Source: Glomus cerebriforme (lineage: Eukaryota; Glomeromycota; Glomeromycetes; Glomerales; Glomeraceae). Taken from it: a stretch of 20,566 nt of DNA. Below, one piece after another: positions 20,188 through 20,566 of the stretch. A program made the position numbers and the translations under genes. The stretch is taken from assembly GCA_003550305.1 (NCBI GenBank), contig QKYT01000085.1, positions 218,309 to 238,874 on the forward strand, written 5' to 3'. The notes under the pieces were generated by a model. It was not told where the DNA came from, did no database searches, and saw nothing but the letters and a program-made list of their open reading frames with translations. Each line of letters opens with the position of its first letter. The first letter of the stretch is position 1.

Positions 20188-20211
20188 GTAGAGGGTAGAT
20201 GGGTAGATGGG
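20176..20211 (+). other. Five-run G cluster, potential G-quadruplex
   Basis: GGGGG, GGG, GGG, GGG and GGG are separated by loops of 4-5 bases (TATAA, TA-GA, TAGAT, TAGAT). Four such runs are enough for an intramolecular quadruplex on the plus strand. It begins inside the second 117-bp unit and is exceptional in this AT-rich window. Confidence 0.6.
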
Positions 20212-20566
20212 ATAGTTTTTAAAAAAAGGATTATAGAGAGAAAATAAATTGGGATAATAATGTAATTAAAGATACCCGTTAGAAAATATGAAAATTTATT
20301 AAAAAAAAAGGTGTTATTTATATATTTAAAAATAATAAGAATGTAAAAGTGAGTCAAAATCAATAATTATATAACAATAAATTAATAATGATGAGTCGCG
20401 TCATACAAACTCTATATTTGGGAAATTATGAATGATTTATTACGTGATTTTTTCATTTGTTCACATGTAAAGTTTCTATAATTAATTAATAATACATGTT
20501 TTTCTCTAGTATTTAAAATGAGTTAAAACCTATAACTTTACTCATAATATAATATCAATTGAAGAT
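20212..20566. other. AT-rich DNA to the end of the window, no gene seen
   Basis: No supported open frame. A small GC-richer word, GATGAGTCGCGTCATAC, at about 20389-20405 is an imperfect palindrome of the type bound by bZIP regulators, but it has no gene context here. Confidence 0.4.

Noticed and set aside
20002..20247. 81-codon frame across the 117-bp tandem repeats
   Set aside because: It follows from duplication of a non-AT-rich unit; no motif, and the two copies are too close in DNA sequence to show protein constraint.
1..20566. CRISPR array, rRNA, prokaryotic defence or gene-cluster system
   Set aside because: No regularly spaced repeats, no rRNA signatures, and the genes have spliceosomal introns, so the DNA is eukaryotic nuclear.

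Overview
The window looks like a piece of a draft nuclear genome from an arbuscular mycorrhizal fungus (Glomeromycotina, Rhizophagus/Glomus-like). The DNA is very AT-rich, genes carry short GT..AG introns (about 74-114 nt), and the recognisable proteins belong to families that I recall as heavily expanded in that group: a WD40-like/ion-channel protein, an F-box/LRR-like relic, a BTB relic and a multicopper oxidase. Species assignment is inference. Five isolated N bases show that the consensus is imperfect.

Layout. 1-1054: non-coding, with a long diverged inverted-repeat element (147-558). 1055-2164 (+): decayed F-box/LRR-like gene. 2845-3189: non-autonomous element with perfect termini and an exact 8-bp target duplication (hAT-like). 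3710-4696 (-): a strongly protein-like but frameshifted gene relic with almost no ATG codons, ending close to a Helitron-like 3' terminus at 4731-4756. 4873-5221: a second inverted-repeat element with a 9-bp duplication (Mutator-like). 5988-10067 (-): the largest gene, seven exons, about 1127 residues, encoding an N-terminal propeller-like region, a six-segment cation-channel core and a glutamine-rich coiled-coil tail; one frameshift lies in exon 1. 10267-11147: duplicated block. 11622-12123 (+): BTB-domain pseudogene, followed at once by a third inverted-repeat element (12141-12479) and an unidentified open frame (12525-12848, -). 12849-14904: mostly featureless AT-rich DNA. 14905-17147 (+): five-exon secreted multicopper oxidase (laccase-like, 620 residues) with all four copper motifs intact. 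17149-19100: AT-rich spacer with a diverged direct repeat. 19100-19830: probable decayed coding DNA on the minus strand. 19954-20211: 117-bp tandem duplication running into a G-run cluster.

The two substantial genes (channel and oxidase) are about 4.8 kb apart and nothing links them in function. The rest is a graveyard of multicopy gene families and small DNA transposons. I found no multi-gene system; the most unusual item is the unrecognised minus-strand gene relic at 3710-4696.
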